Origin: UBA3775 sp051877895
GTDB taxonomy: Bacteria > Bacillota > Clostridia > Lachnospirales > Lachnospiraceae
Direction: 5' to 3'
DNA: 64,000 nucleotides
Assembly: GCA_051877895.1 (NCBI GenBank)
Contig: JBJEJI010000006.1
Span: 1-64,000, forward strand
Position 1 is the first letter of the stretch. Each line of letters opens with the position of its first letter. The notes beneath the pieces are model-generated. The model was not told the origin of the DNA. It worked only from the letters and a program-made list of their open reading frames with translations, and did no database searches. The translations under genes and the position numbers were made by a program. Below, piece by piece: positions 17,591 to 24,490 of the stretch.

Positions 17591-17740
17591 TTTTACTTCC
17601 TTCCTAAACTTTATAAATAAAATCAACGTTTAGTATAGCACATGTAACTGCAAGCTGACAATGAGTAAATATTATATAAAGTAATAAATCTAAAAAGAAT
17701 AAAGCGGTGAATATTTTTTATAATAATTAAAAAATGCTGA

Positions 17741-17778
17741 AATGATTGTAAAACGGAAAAAAATGATTTACAATCATT
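17741..17778. repeat. Nested inverted repeats upstream of the rhomboid-like operon
   Basis: AATGATTGTAAA (17741-17752) and TTTACAATCATT (17767-17778) are a perfect 12-bp inverted pair 14 bp apart. The right copy is also part of a self-palindrome AATGATT-TAC-AATCATT at 17762-17778. The right arm covers the -35 box, so these are good operator candidates. Confidence 0.6.
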
Positions 17779-17795
17779 GTCTACGGAATTATAAT
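17767..17795 (+). promoter_or_regulatory. Promoter of the rhomboid-like/gerW operon
   Basis: TTTACA at 17767-17772 and TATAAT at 17790-17795 with a 17-bp spacer. The -35 box lies within the palindrome AATGATTTACAATCATT, suggesting repression by a dimeric regulator. Confidence 0.65.
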
Positions 17796-17878
17796 ATTAA
17801 AAATAGGCTTGTGCTTTATAAAAGGAAAATTAGTGTATAGGCTCAAAATAATGAGGATGTTTTTGGAAGGAAATCCGG

Positions 17879-18829
17879 ATGATTAATAAACTTGAACGTA
17901 AATATGGTAAATATGCAATTCATAACCTGATGAAATATGTTGTAATGCTGTATATTATGGGTTTTGTAGTATATATGATAAGTTACTCAAGGGGAGTAGA
18001 TATATATTCCTTATACTTTGCTTTTGATATTGATAAGATTCTGCATGGGCAGATATGGAGATTGGTTACATTCCTTATTCAGCCTCTTGATACCAATATT
18101 TTTTTCATGCTGATTTCAGTATATCTGTACTATGTAATCGGCAACTCCCTTGAAAATGCGTGGGGCAGTTTCCGCTTTAATATGTTTTATTTTAGCGGAG
18201 TGATTTTTAATATTCTTGCAGCAGTTATAATTTATATATTCTTCCTGGTGATTTCGGGTGGACTTATTCATTTCTCATATCCAATCAGCCTGCATTATAT
18301 AAACCTGTCAATGTTTCTTGCATTTGGCACGGTTTATGGTGATGCGAGAGTTCTGCTTTATTTTATAATTCCTATTAAAGTAAAGTACCTTGCGTGGATT
18401 TATGTAATAATTGAACTTTATGGAGTAGTTTCTTCCTTTATCAGCTACGGTAAAATAATCGGAATCTGCAATTTGATTATGCTGGTAGTATCTCTGCTGA
18501 ACTTCCTTATTTTCTTTATGGGAATGCTTAAGCGGTCGGGACGTGGGCCAAAAGCCGTCAAAAGACGAAGAGATTTTGAGAGGGCTTACCAGAATGGTGT
18601 CAATGAAGCTGCTTATCGTAGTACTGTAACAAGAGGAGAGAACGGCAGATCACATGCAGTGATTACCAGACATAAATGTGCTGTGTGCGGACGTACCGAG
18701 CTTGACGATGATGATTTGGAATTCAGATTCTGCTCAAAATGTGAGGGAAATTATGAATATTGCATGGATCATCTTTATACCCATACACATGTAGTACGTG
18801 AATACAAAAATGATAACCGGGGGGATTAA
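17879..18829 (+). CDS. Rhomboid-like membrane protein with zinc-binding C-terminal tail
   Basis: 316 residues. Residues about 15-215 form about six membrane helices in a rhomboid-like arrangement (GQIWRLVTFLI, then YYVIGNSLENAWGSFRFN and FAFGT-like helix). I do not see the GxSG serine motif in the expected helix (SMFLAFGTVYGDA), so it looks like a non-proteolytic pseudo-rhomboid. A basic segment (about 220-245) leads to a likely zinc-binding tail: C-x2-C ... C-x2-C ... C-x2-H ... H-x-H (KCAVCGR, FCSKC, CMDHLYTHTH). RBS GGAAGGA. First gene of a run ending in gerW; the next gene starts 8 bp after its stop. Confidence 0.7.
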   Translation: MINKLERKYGKYAIHNLMKYVVMLYIMGFVVYMISYSRGVDIYSLYFAFDIDKILHGQIWRLVTFLIQPLDTNIFFMLISVYLYYVIGNSLENAWGSFRFNMFYFSGVIFNILAAVIIYIFFLVISGGLIHFSYPISLHYINLSMFLAFGTVYGDARVLLYFIIPIKVKYLAWIYVIIELYGVVSSFISYGKIIGICNLIMLVVSLLNFLIFFMGMLKRSGRGPKAVKRRRDFERAYQNGVNEAAYRSTVTRGENGRSHAVITRHKCAVCGRTELDDDDLEFRFCSKCEGNYEYCMDHLYTHTHVVREYKNDNRGD

Positions 18830-18836
18830 GGATATT

Positions 18837-20183
18837 ATGAACGATAAGAGGATACCTGCAATAGCAGAGGCATTGGCAAATGATTATGCAGAACTGGCAT
18901 TAATGAATTTCTCAATGGAGTTTTATAATGTATATGAACAGTTTTATGATTGTGAGCTTGGATATATCGAAAACGGAAGAAACATTATGGAAGCTGTTGT
19001 AGAAGCAGCAGCTGATATTTATTCCGGCGAAAAAGAAAATGCAGAAGTAGCAGCCGGGCTTGATAAAACACGTAAAGAACTGATGGACAGAATGGAAGTT
19101 CTTACCGCATATACTGACTGGTTCCAGATTCGGGAATACCTTTTAAACAGAGTTGAATTAAAGTTCGAGGCAGAATTGCCGGAGGTAGATAACGACGAAG
19201 AGGCCAGAAAGCTTTTACAGTTTGTTTTTGAACCTGAAGATAATACGGAGGTTAATCTTAGAATTAAGGAAATGATTTCCCAGTTGCCTGTCAGAATGAC
19301 GAGTTCAAGATTTTTCGATTTATTAAAGGACAGCATTTCAGTTTACAAGGGCGCAGAAAAAGAATCTTTAAATGGTTTTATATACATGGTTTTATCTGCG
19401 GCAGGTTTATTTAAGCCTGAATCAGACTGCTATTTTAATGACCTTGAATTATTTAAGGAGCCATTTAAGAATGCAGATTACAAAAACATGGATAAGGATA
19501 CTTATGAGGCTCTGTCAGAGCGTATGGAGGAAATAGGTATTATACTCTCTCAAAGAAGTGAGTTCTGTATCATGTGCCAGAAACTGGTTAATAATCTTTA
19601 TACTTATTATACTGTCAGCAAGTATTCTGACAGTGAGTCATGTGTTAAAGAACAGGTTCGTGAACTTATAGAAATAATTTGCCATAATTTTTCTCATGAA
19701 TTTTCTCACCATGATGATTTTTGTGCTTTTGATGTTGATAAAGCAAACGGTACTTTTTCCGCACTGGAAGGACGTCCGGAAAAACTTATAAATAAGATTT
19801 CCGCTGCTGAGGGCAGACTTGAATCCGCAAGGGAAGAACTGGATGCAGTTGATCCTGAAATTTATGAGGATTTTGATAAAGCATCAAAGCTGATGTCTTC
19901 CTCAGACTTTGCCCTGATTAATGAGGGCATTGATACTACAGAGTGCTCACAGGAAATAATTGAAACAGCCTGTGCTAAATTAATTGATGATTTACAGACG
20001 GAATTTGAAAACATGGACAGACCTGTAAGAAGGGCAGTAATGGCTTCTGTACTGAAAGAATTGCCTGTGTTTTTTGTATCTCATACAGAAGTAATGAATT
20101 ATGTACGCTTTACTCTGGAACATTGCAGGGACAAGGCTGAGAAAACAGCTTCACTTCGTATGTTCTGGAAGGTTTACGAATAG
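18837..20183 (+). CDS. Conserved-looking cytoplasmic protein of unknown function
   Basis: 448 residues, predicted all-helical, acidic, no signal peptide or membrane helix. I do not recognise a domain. Notable stretches are the helical N-terminus (ALANDYAELALMNFSMEFYN), the CHNFSHEFSHHDDFCAFD segment around residues 282-300, which is rich in His/Cys/Asp and could bind a metal, and a charged region near 320-350. Start: ATG at 18837 has AAGGA just upstream and sits 7 bp after the rhomboid-like gene; the alternative in-frame ATG at 18798 overlaps that gene. Position between the rhomboid-like gene and the DUF2953-gerW pair suggests an envelope or sporulation role by context only. Confidence 0.7.
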   Translation: MNDKRIPAIAEALANDYAELALMNFSMEFYNVYEQFYDCELGYIENGRNIMEAVVEAAADIYSGEKENAEVAAGLDKTRKELMDRMEVLTAYTDWFQIREYLLNRVELKFEAELPEVDNDEEARKLLQFVFEPEDNTEVNLRIKEMISQLPVRMTSSRFFDLLKDSISVYKGAEKESLNGFIYMVLSAAGLFKPESDCYFNDLELFKEPFKNADYKNMDKDTYEALSERMEEIGIILSQRSEFCIMCQKLVNNLYTYYTVSKYSDSESCVKEQVRELIEIICHNFSHEFSHHDDFCAFDVDKANGTFSALEGRPEKLINKISAAEGRLESAREELDAVDPEIYEDFDKASKLMSSSDFALINEGIDTTECSQEIIETACAKLIDDLQTEFENMDRPVRRAVMASVLKELPVFFVSHTEVMNYVRFTLEHCRDKAEKTASLRMFWKVYE

Positions 20184-20213
20184 AAAACAGTATTTTGTTG
20201 CAAAGGGGCAGAT

Positions 20214-21176
20214 ATGGGTATTATCCTGAAAATATTGATGGTGCTTGGAATTTTGATTCTGATACTGTTGGGTATTGTTCTTTTGGCTCTTATTATTATT
20301 CTGGCAATCCCCATAAGGTACAAAGCAAATGTTTGTGCGGAAAACGGACAGGTTTATGTAGAGGCTGCAGTTTCATGGATGAGATTTGTCAGAATACCGG
20401 TCAGCTTTAAAAACAATAAAATGGATTATTCAGTAAGAATTTTTGGAAAACAGATATTTCCAAAAGAGGAAATCGGTGCTAAAGCAACATTTGCTGAAAA
20501 GTCCGGCAAGGATTACGAGACTGATATCAATAATCAGAAAGAAAATTCTTCTCAAGTAAATAATAATGTGCCTGAAGATAACGCATCAATAGTGCAGGAT
20601 ACAATGCAGGATACAATGCAGGATGAAACCGGGGATTTTGGGAAAAAAGAAGGCTTTGAAGAAACTGCTGAAAAATCCGGTATAAAAGAAGATTTTCTGA
20701 CAAAGATTGAAAAAATTCTTGAAAAGTTACAATCGGTTTTGAAAATATGTGAACAAGAAAAACAAGAAGTAGATCGTTTCTTCAAGAGAAAGTCTACAAA
20801 ATATACTCTTGATGTTCTGAAAAAAGATATATTAAAACTTCTTAATCACATAAGACCAAGAAAACTTAGCGGCAATGCAGAATTTGGTTTTGACGATCCT
20901 TCGGTTACTGGCTATGTTCTGGCTGCACTTTCTGTGTTTTATGGATTTTATTGTGAAAATCTGGATATAACACCTGATTTCACCGGTAAAGTATTTAACG
21001 GAAAATTATTTTTTTCGGGTCGAGTTGTTCTTGGGTATCTTGTGTATATTGTTCTGGATGTTTATTTGCGTAAACAGGTTCGTATGTTTTTGAAAAATGT
21101 AATGGGCTTAAAGGATGTTACATTGGAAAATATTGATAATATAAAGAATTGTTTTATATCCGGAGACACTGTATAA
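20214..21176 (+). CDS. ytfI: DUF2953 (YtfI-like) membrane protein
   Basis: 320 residues: one long N-terminal hydrophobic helix (about 4-30), a beta-rich segment (YKANVCAENGQVYVEA, VSWMRFVRIPVSF), a variable charged linker (about 90-175) and a conserved C-terminal part with FGFDDPSVTGYVL, the hallmark of DUF2953 proteins. In Bacillus the homologue ytfI precedes ytfJ/gerW and is expressed in sporulation; the same gene order is found here (gerW starts 34 bp later), which supports the call. The linker contains a 12-bp tandem repeat. RBS AAAGGGG. Confidence 0.8.
   Translation: MGIILKILMVLGILILILLGIVLLALIIILAIPIRYKANVCAENGQVYVEAAVSWMRFVRIPVSFKNNKMDYSVRIFGKQIFPKEEIGAKATFAEKSGKDYETDINNQKENSSQVNNNVPEDNASIVQDTMQDTMQDETGDFGKKEGFEETAEKSGIKEDFLTKIEKILEKLQSVLKICEQEKQEVDRFFKRKSTKYTLDVLKKDILKLLNHIRPRKLSGNAEFGFDDPSVTGYVLAALSVFYGFYCENLDITPDFTGKVFNGKLFFSGRVVLGYLVYIVLDVYLRKQVRMFLKNVMGLKDVTLENIDNIKNCFISGDTV
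20593..20628 (+). repeat. 12-bp tandem repeat inside ytfI
   Basis: Three head-to-tail copies of TGCAGGATACAA (third copy diverges at its end), encoding MQDT repeats in the variable linker. A multiple of three, so copy-number change would keep the frame. Confidence 0.6.
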
Positions 21177-21210
21177 ATTATATCGTTTCACGGAAGAATG
21201 GAGGGAAAAT

Positions 21211-21624
21211 ATGGCAGCAGCAAATTTTAACGAAATGTTAGGTGGTTTATTCAAAGGTATGGAAACCTATATTGATTCCAAAACGGTGGTAGGTGATGCA
21301 ATAACACTGCCAAACGGAATCATTCTGATTCCACTTGTGGATGTTACCTTTGGTGTGGGTGGAGGAGCCTTTAATAAAGAAGTCAAGAATAAAGCAGGCG
21401 GTGGTCTGGGAGGGAAAATGACTGCCAACAGTGTAATCATTATTCAAGGTGATGACATCCGCCTTTTGAATATTAAAGAACAGGATGCACTGACAAAATG
21501 TGTTGATCTGATTCCTGAGATTATTAAAAAAATCAAGAAAATAAAAAATGGCGATAGCCTTGATGAAATTGTCAATGAGGCAGCAAGAGAAGCCGTTAAA
21601 GCCCAGTGTGAAGAAAATAATTAG
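21211..21624 (+). CDS. gerW: GerW-family sporulation protein (YtfJ)
   Basis: 137 residues, full length for the family. The glycine-rich core VTFGVGGGAFN and GGGLGGKMTANSVIII, preceded by the N-terminal NFNEMLGGLFKGMETY, are characteristic of YtfJ/GerW, a protein needed for proper germination response in Bacillus spores. RBS GGAGGG. Last gene of the run that starts at 17879. Implies that the organism, or its recent ancestor, makes spores; some non-sporulating relatives keep the gene. Confidence 0.88.
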   Translation: MAAANFNEMLGGLFKGMETYIDSKTVVGDAITLPNGIILIPLVDVTFGVGGGAFNKEVKNKAGGGLGGKMTANSVIIIQGDDIRLLNIKEQDALTKCVDLIPEIIKKIKKIKNGDSLDEIVNEAAREAVKAQCEENN

Positions 21625-21745
21625 AGGTATGAGATATGTATATTAGTTTTGTTGGAATTTTGAACGCAATTTTAAGAAATTTTTTTATATTTTTATAATG
21701 AAATAATCCTGCTAAAAAAATATGACGGATTTCGTAAAAATATAC

Positions 21746-21774
21746 TTGCATTTATGGGGTATTTCTGTTAGAAT
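21746..21774 (+). promoter_or_regulatory. Promoter of rpmB
   Basis: TTGCAT (21746-21751) and TAGAAT (21769-21774) separated by 17 bp. The short leader contains a CTAAAA/TTTTAG hairpin just before the GGAGG. Confidence 0.6.
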
Positions 21775-21827
21775 ACCAATGTTTAGGTCTAAAAGGACTA
21801 TTTTAGCAGTAAGGAGGTGCTTGACTG

Positions 21828-22025
21828 ATGGCAAAATGTGATGTTTGTGGTAAGGGCGCACTTTTCGGAAGACAGATTAGTATTACAAGAAGTCAGGTTT
21901 CCGGTAGAGCAAACAGAGAATGGAAATCAAACGTAAAGTCCGTTAAGGTTAAAGTTAACGGAGGAACAAAGAAGATGCACGTATGTACATCTTGCTTAAG
22001 ATCCGGTAAGGTTGAAAGAGCGTAG
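21828..22025 (+). CDS. rpmB: 50S ribosomal protein L28
   Basis: 65-residue L28. It is the zinc-binding C+ form: CDVCGKG at the start and CTSCLRSGKV near the end supply two CxxC pairs. GRQISITRSQ and the basic middle match the family. RBS AAGGAGG. A terminator follows directly. In Bacillus rpmB is flanked by thiN on one side and yloU-fakA on the other; here only the latter side is kept. Confidence 0.95.
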   Translation: MAKCDVCGKGALFGRQISITRSQVSGRANREWKSNVKSVKVKVNGGTKKMHVCTSCLRSGKVERA

Positions 22026-22049
22026 TGATTTGTATTACGAAACGAATAT

Positions 22050-22087
22050 GGGTGTCGTTACATTCGTGAAGCGACACCCTTTTTTTC
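22050..22087 (+). terminator. Terminator of rpmB
   Basis: Perfect GGGTGTCG (22050-22057) / CGACACCC (22072-22079) stem with a T run at 22080-22086. Confidence 0.85.
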
Positions 22088-22089
22088 AT

Positions 22090-22230
22090 TTATGGTTTGC
22101 AGAACAGGTTATAACCTAAAATCAGACACAGAGCAATAACAAAAAGTCCAAGCAGTATGTTTCTGATTAACAGCATTAAAATCATACCTACGGCAATCCA
22201 TAGTAGTATAAAACCTAACATTTTACGCAT
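22090..22230 (-). CDS. Small two-helix membrane protein (46 residues)
   Basis: Short open frame starting at ATG 22230 and ending with TAA at 22090. The product starts MRKMLGFILLWIAVGM and ends GYNLFCKP; almost all residues are hydrophobic, forming two short helices joined by IRN. GAGGA lies five bases upstream of the ATG, so translation is credible. It sits alone between the rpmB terminator and the asp23-like gene, on the opposite strand. I believe similar tiny proteins occur in other Clostridia, but I cannot check; function unknown. Confidence 0.6.
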   Translation of the reverse strand: MRKMLGFILLWIAVGMILMLLIRNILLGLFVIALCLILGYNLFCKP

Positions 22231-22277
22231 GAATCCTCATTTCTGCGTTATACGCATATATGAAATTTTAAATTTAC

Positions 22278-22306
22278 TTTACTAATTTACTTATGATGGG
22301 TATAAT
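22278..22306 (+). promoter_or_regulatory. Promoter of the asp23-like/fakA operon
   Basis: TTTACT (22278-22283), 17-bp spacer, TATAAT (22301-22306). An AATGAATT...AATTCATT hairpin could form at the start of the transcript (22304-22327). Confidence 0.6.
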
Positions 22307-22362
22307 GAATTAAGAACATAAATTCATTACTGTCATAGTTGTCAGTAGATTGGAGGTTTATT

Positions 22363-22719
22363 ATGGATGGTACTTTAATGAGAAACGTTGGGGAAGTATC
22401 TATAGATTCTAATGTAATAGCCAAATATGCAGGTTCTGCCGCGATTGAATGCTTTGGTATAGTGGGAATGGCTTCCATTAGTATGAAAGACGGACTTGCC
22501 AAATTATTATATAAAGAAAGCCTCACACATGGTATTAATGTTGATGTTGTTAATAACGAAATCAATATCAGTTTCCATGTAATAGTTGCTTATGGCGTCA
22601 GCATTCAGGCTGTATGCGAAAACCTTATCCAAAATGTTAAATATAAGGTTGAGGATTTTACAGGGCTTAAAGTAAATAAAATAAACGTTTACGTCGAAGG
22701 CGTTCGTATTATTGACTAG
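22363..22719 (+). CDS. Asp23/Gls24 family envelope protein (YloU-like)
   Basis: 118 residues of the Asp23/Gls24 family: VSIDSNVIAKYAGSAAIEC, then GIVGMAS and the C-terminal VNKINVYVEGVRI. These proteins lie at the membrane and are linked to cell-envelope stress. Start: ATG at 22363 with TGGAGG at 22351-22356; the in-frame start at 22339 lies before that site. It precedes fakA by 18 bp, the same order as yloU-yloV in Bacillus. Confidence 0.9.
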   Translation: MDGTLMRNVGEVSIDSNVIAKYAGSAAIECFGIVGMASISMKDGLAKLLYKESLTHGINVDVVNNEINISFHVIVAYGVSIQAVCENLIQNVKYKVEDFTGLKVNKINVYVEGVRIID

Positions 22720-22737
22720 TCATGGGAGGAAATTAAA

Positions 22738-24411
22738 GTGGCACTGAGTTCTATTGATGCATCACTTCTCAAGAAGCTTTTTCTTTCTGGAGCAAGACGC
22801 ATTGAAGCAAAAAAAGAGTATATCAATGAATTAAATGTTTTTCCGGTACCGGATGGTGACACCGGAACAAATATGACACTGACAATTTTGTCTGCTGCAA
22901 AGGAAGTTCAGAAACTGGAGGAGCCGACCATGGCTCAGCTTGCAAAAGCTATTTCCAGCGGTTCCCTTCGCGGAGCCAGGGGTAACTCCGGCGTTATTCT
23001 TTCCCAGCTGCTTCGTGGTTTCTGCAAGGTAATAGCAGAATATGATGAACTTACCATCGAGGTTTTAAGGCAGGCTGCAGGTAAAGCGGTAGAAACAGCA
23101 TATAAGGCTGTTATGAAACCAAAGGAAGGAACTATTCTTACTGTGGCAAGAGCCGGCGCTGAAAAGGCAGATGAAATAGCTGATGAGGTTGAAACCCTCG
23201 AGCAGTTTGGTGCTTTGATTATAGAAGCAATGCATATTGCCCTTGAACACACTCCGGAACTTCTTCCTGTTCTTAAAGAAGCAGGTGTTGTGGATTCCGG
23301 CGGACAGGGACTTGTGGAAATTCTTCTTGGCGTAAGAGATGCTTATCTCAATCCTGATGAGGAAATTGTTTTTGAAGCTGTGGGAAGTTCATCTTCATCT
23401 TCACAGGCTCCAAGGGGTGCAGCAAATGATTCTATTTCAACAGCAGATATAAAATTTGGTTATTGTACTGAGTTCATTATTCTTCTTGAAAAAGAGTTTT
23501 TAATGCCACAGGAACTTGAATTTAAGAGTTTTCTTGAATCTATCGGTGATTCAATTGTCTGTGTAGCAGATGATGATGTTGTAAAGGTTCATGTTCATAC
23601 AAATGACCCGGGACTTGCAATTCAGAAGGCACTTACCTTTGGTCAGCTTACCAGCATGAAAATAGACAACATGCGTGAAGAACATAATGAAAGAGTGATT
23701 CAGGGGGCAAGTGAAGCAGCACAGACGAAGGCTCCTGCAACTCCAAAGAAAACTAATGGTTTCATTGCTGTGTCCATCGGTCAGGGTATGAACGATATTT
23801 TCAAAGGACTTGGTGTTGACTATATTATTGAAGGTGGTCAGACAATGAATCCTAGTACAGAGGATATGCTTACTGCCATTGATGCTGTTAATGCAGATAA
23901 TGTTTTTATTCTTCCAAATAACAGTAACATTATTCTTGCTGCATCTCAGGCAAAGGCTCTGACAGAGGATAAGAATGTAATCGTTATTCCATCAAAGACC
24001 ATTCCTCAGGGTATTTCAGCAATGATTAATTTCCTTGACGGTGAATCTCCGGAGGATAATGAGGCTGCAATGACAGAAGGAATGACTTATGTTAAAACCG
24101 GTCAGGTAACCTATGCAGTCAGAGATACATCCGTTGACGGCTTTGAAATTCATGTAAACGACATTATGGGAATTGGTGATAAAAATATTGTTGCTGTAGG
24201 AAGTGATATTACCGAGACAGCACTTGAAACAATCAGAGTTCTTGCTTCTGACGGAGAGGCAGAACTGGTTTCCATTTACTATGGTGAAGGAATTACTGAA
24301 GAAGCAGCCGGTGAACTTGCCGACATGGTTGGTGAGGAATTCGCTGATATGGATATTGAAGTACACGAAGGCGGTCAGCCGGTATACTACTATGTAATTT
24401 CGGTTGAATAA
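22738..24411 (+). CDS. fakA: Fatty acid kinase catalytic subunit FakA (DAK2 domain)
   Basis: 557 residues. N-terminal DhaL/DAK2 kinase domain (about 1-200) with NVFPVPDGDTGTNM, whose aspartates bind Mg-ATP, and SGSLRGARGNSGVILSQLLR; the C-terminal half is the DAK1-like/DegV-like domain that meets the fatty-acid-carrying FakB. The enzyme phosphorylates FakB-bound fatty acids for phospholipid synthesis. GTG start with GGGAGG upstream. No FakB (DegV) gene is in the window. A terminator follows. Confidence 0.92.
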   Translation: MALSSIDASLLKKLFLSGARRIEAKKEYINELNVFPVPDGDTGTNMTLTILSAAKEVQKLEEPTMAQLAKAISSGSLRGARGNSGVILSQLLRGFCKVIAEYDELTIEVLRQAAGKAVETAYKAVMKPKEGTILTVARAGAEKADEIADEVETLEQFGALIIEAMHIALEHTPELLPVLKEAGVVDSGGQGLVEILLGVRDAYLNPDEEIVFEAVGSSSSSSQAPRGAANDSISTADIKFGYCTEFIILLEKEFLMPQELEFKSFLESIGDSIVCVADDDVVKVHVHTNDPGLAIQKALTFGQLTSMKIDNMREEHNERVIQGASEAAQTKAPATPKKTNGFIAVSIGQGMNDIFKGLGVDYIIEGGQTMNPSTEDMLTAIDAVNADNVFILPNNSNIILAASQAKALTEDKNVIVIPSKTIPQGISAMINFLDGESPEDNEAAMTEGMTYVKTGQVTYAVRDTSVDGFEIHVNDIMGIGDKNIVAVGSDITETALETIRVLASDGEAELVSIYYGEGITEEAAGELADMVGEEFADMDIEVHEGGQPVYYYVISVE

Positions 24412-24423
24412 TACAGACTTTTA

Positions 24424-24452
24424 AAGACAGCAGGGCTTCTGCTGTCTTTTTT
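24424..24452 (+). terminator. Terminator of fakA
   Basis: AAGACAGCAG / CTGCTGTCTT stem with a short loop, then TTTTTT. Confidence 0.85.
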
Positions 24453-24490
24453 ATCATATTACGGTTCTAAAATGATGAGAGGAGACAGAC

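Noticed and set aside
21709..21809. CTGCTAAAA / TTTTAGCAG inverted repeat around the rpmB promoter
   Set aside because: The left arm lies upstream of the predicted transcript start and the arms are over 80 bp apart; probably chance.
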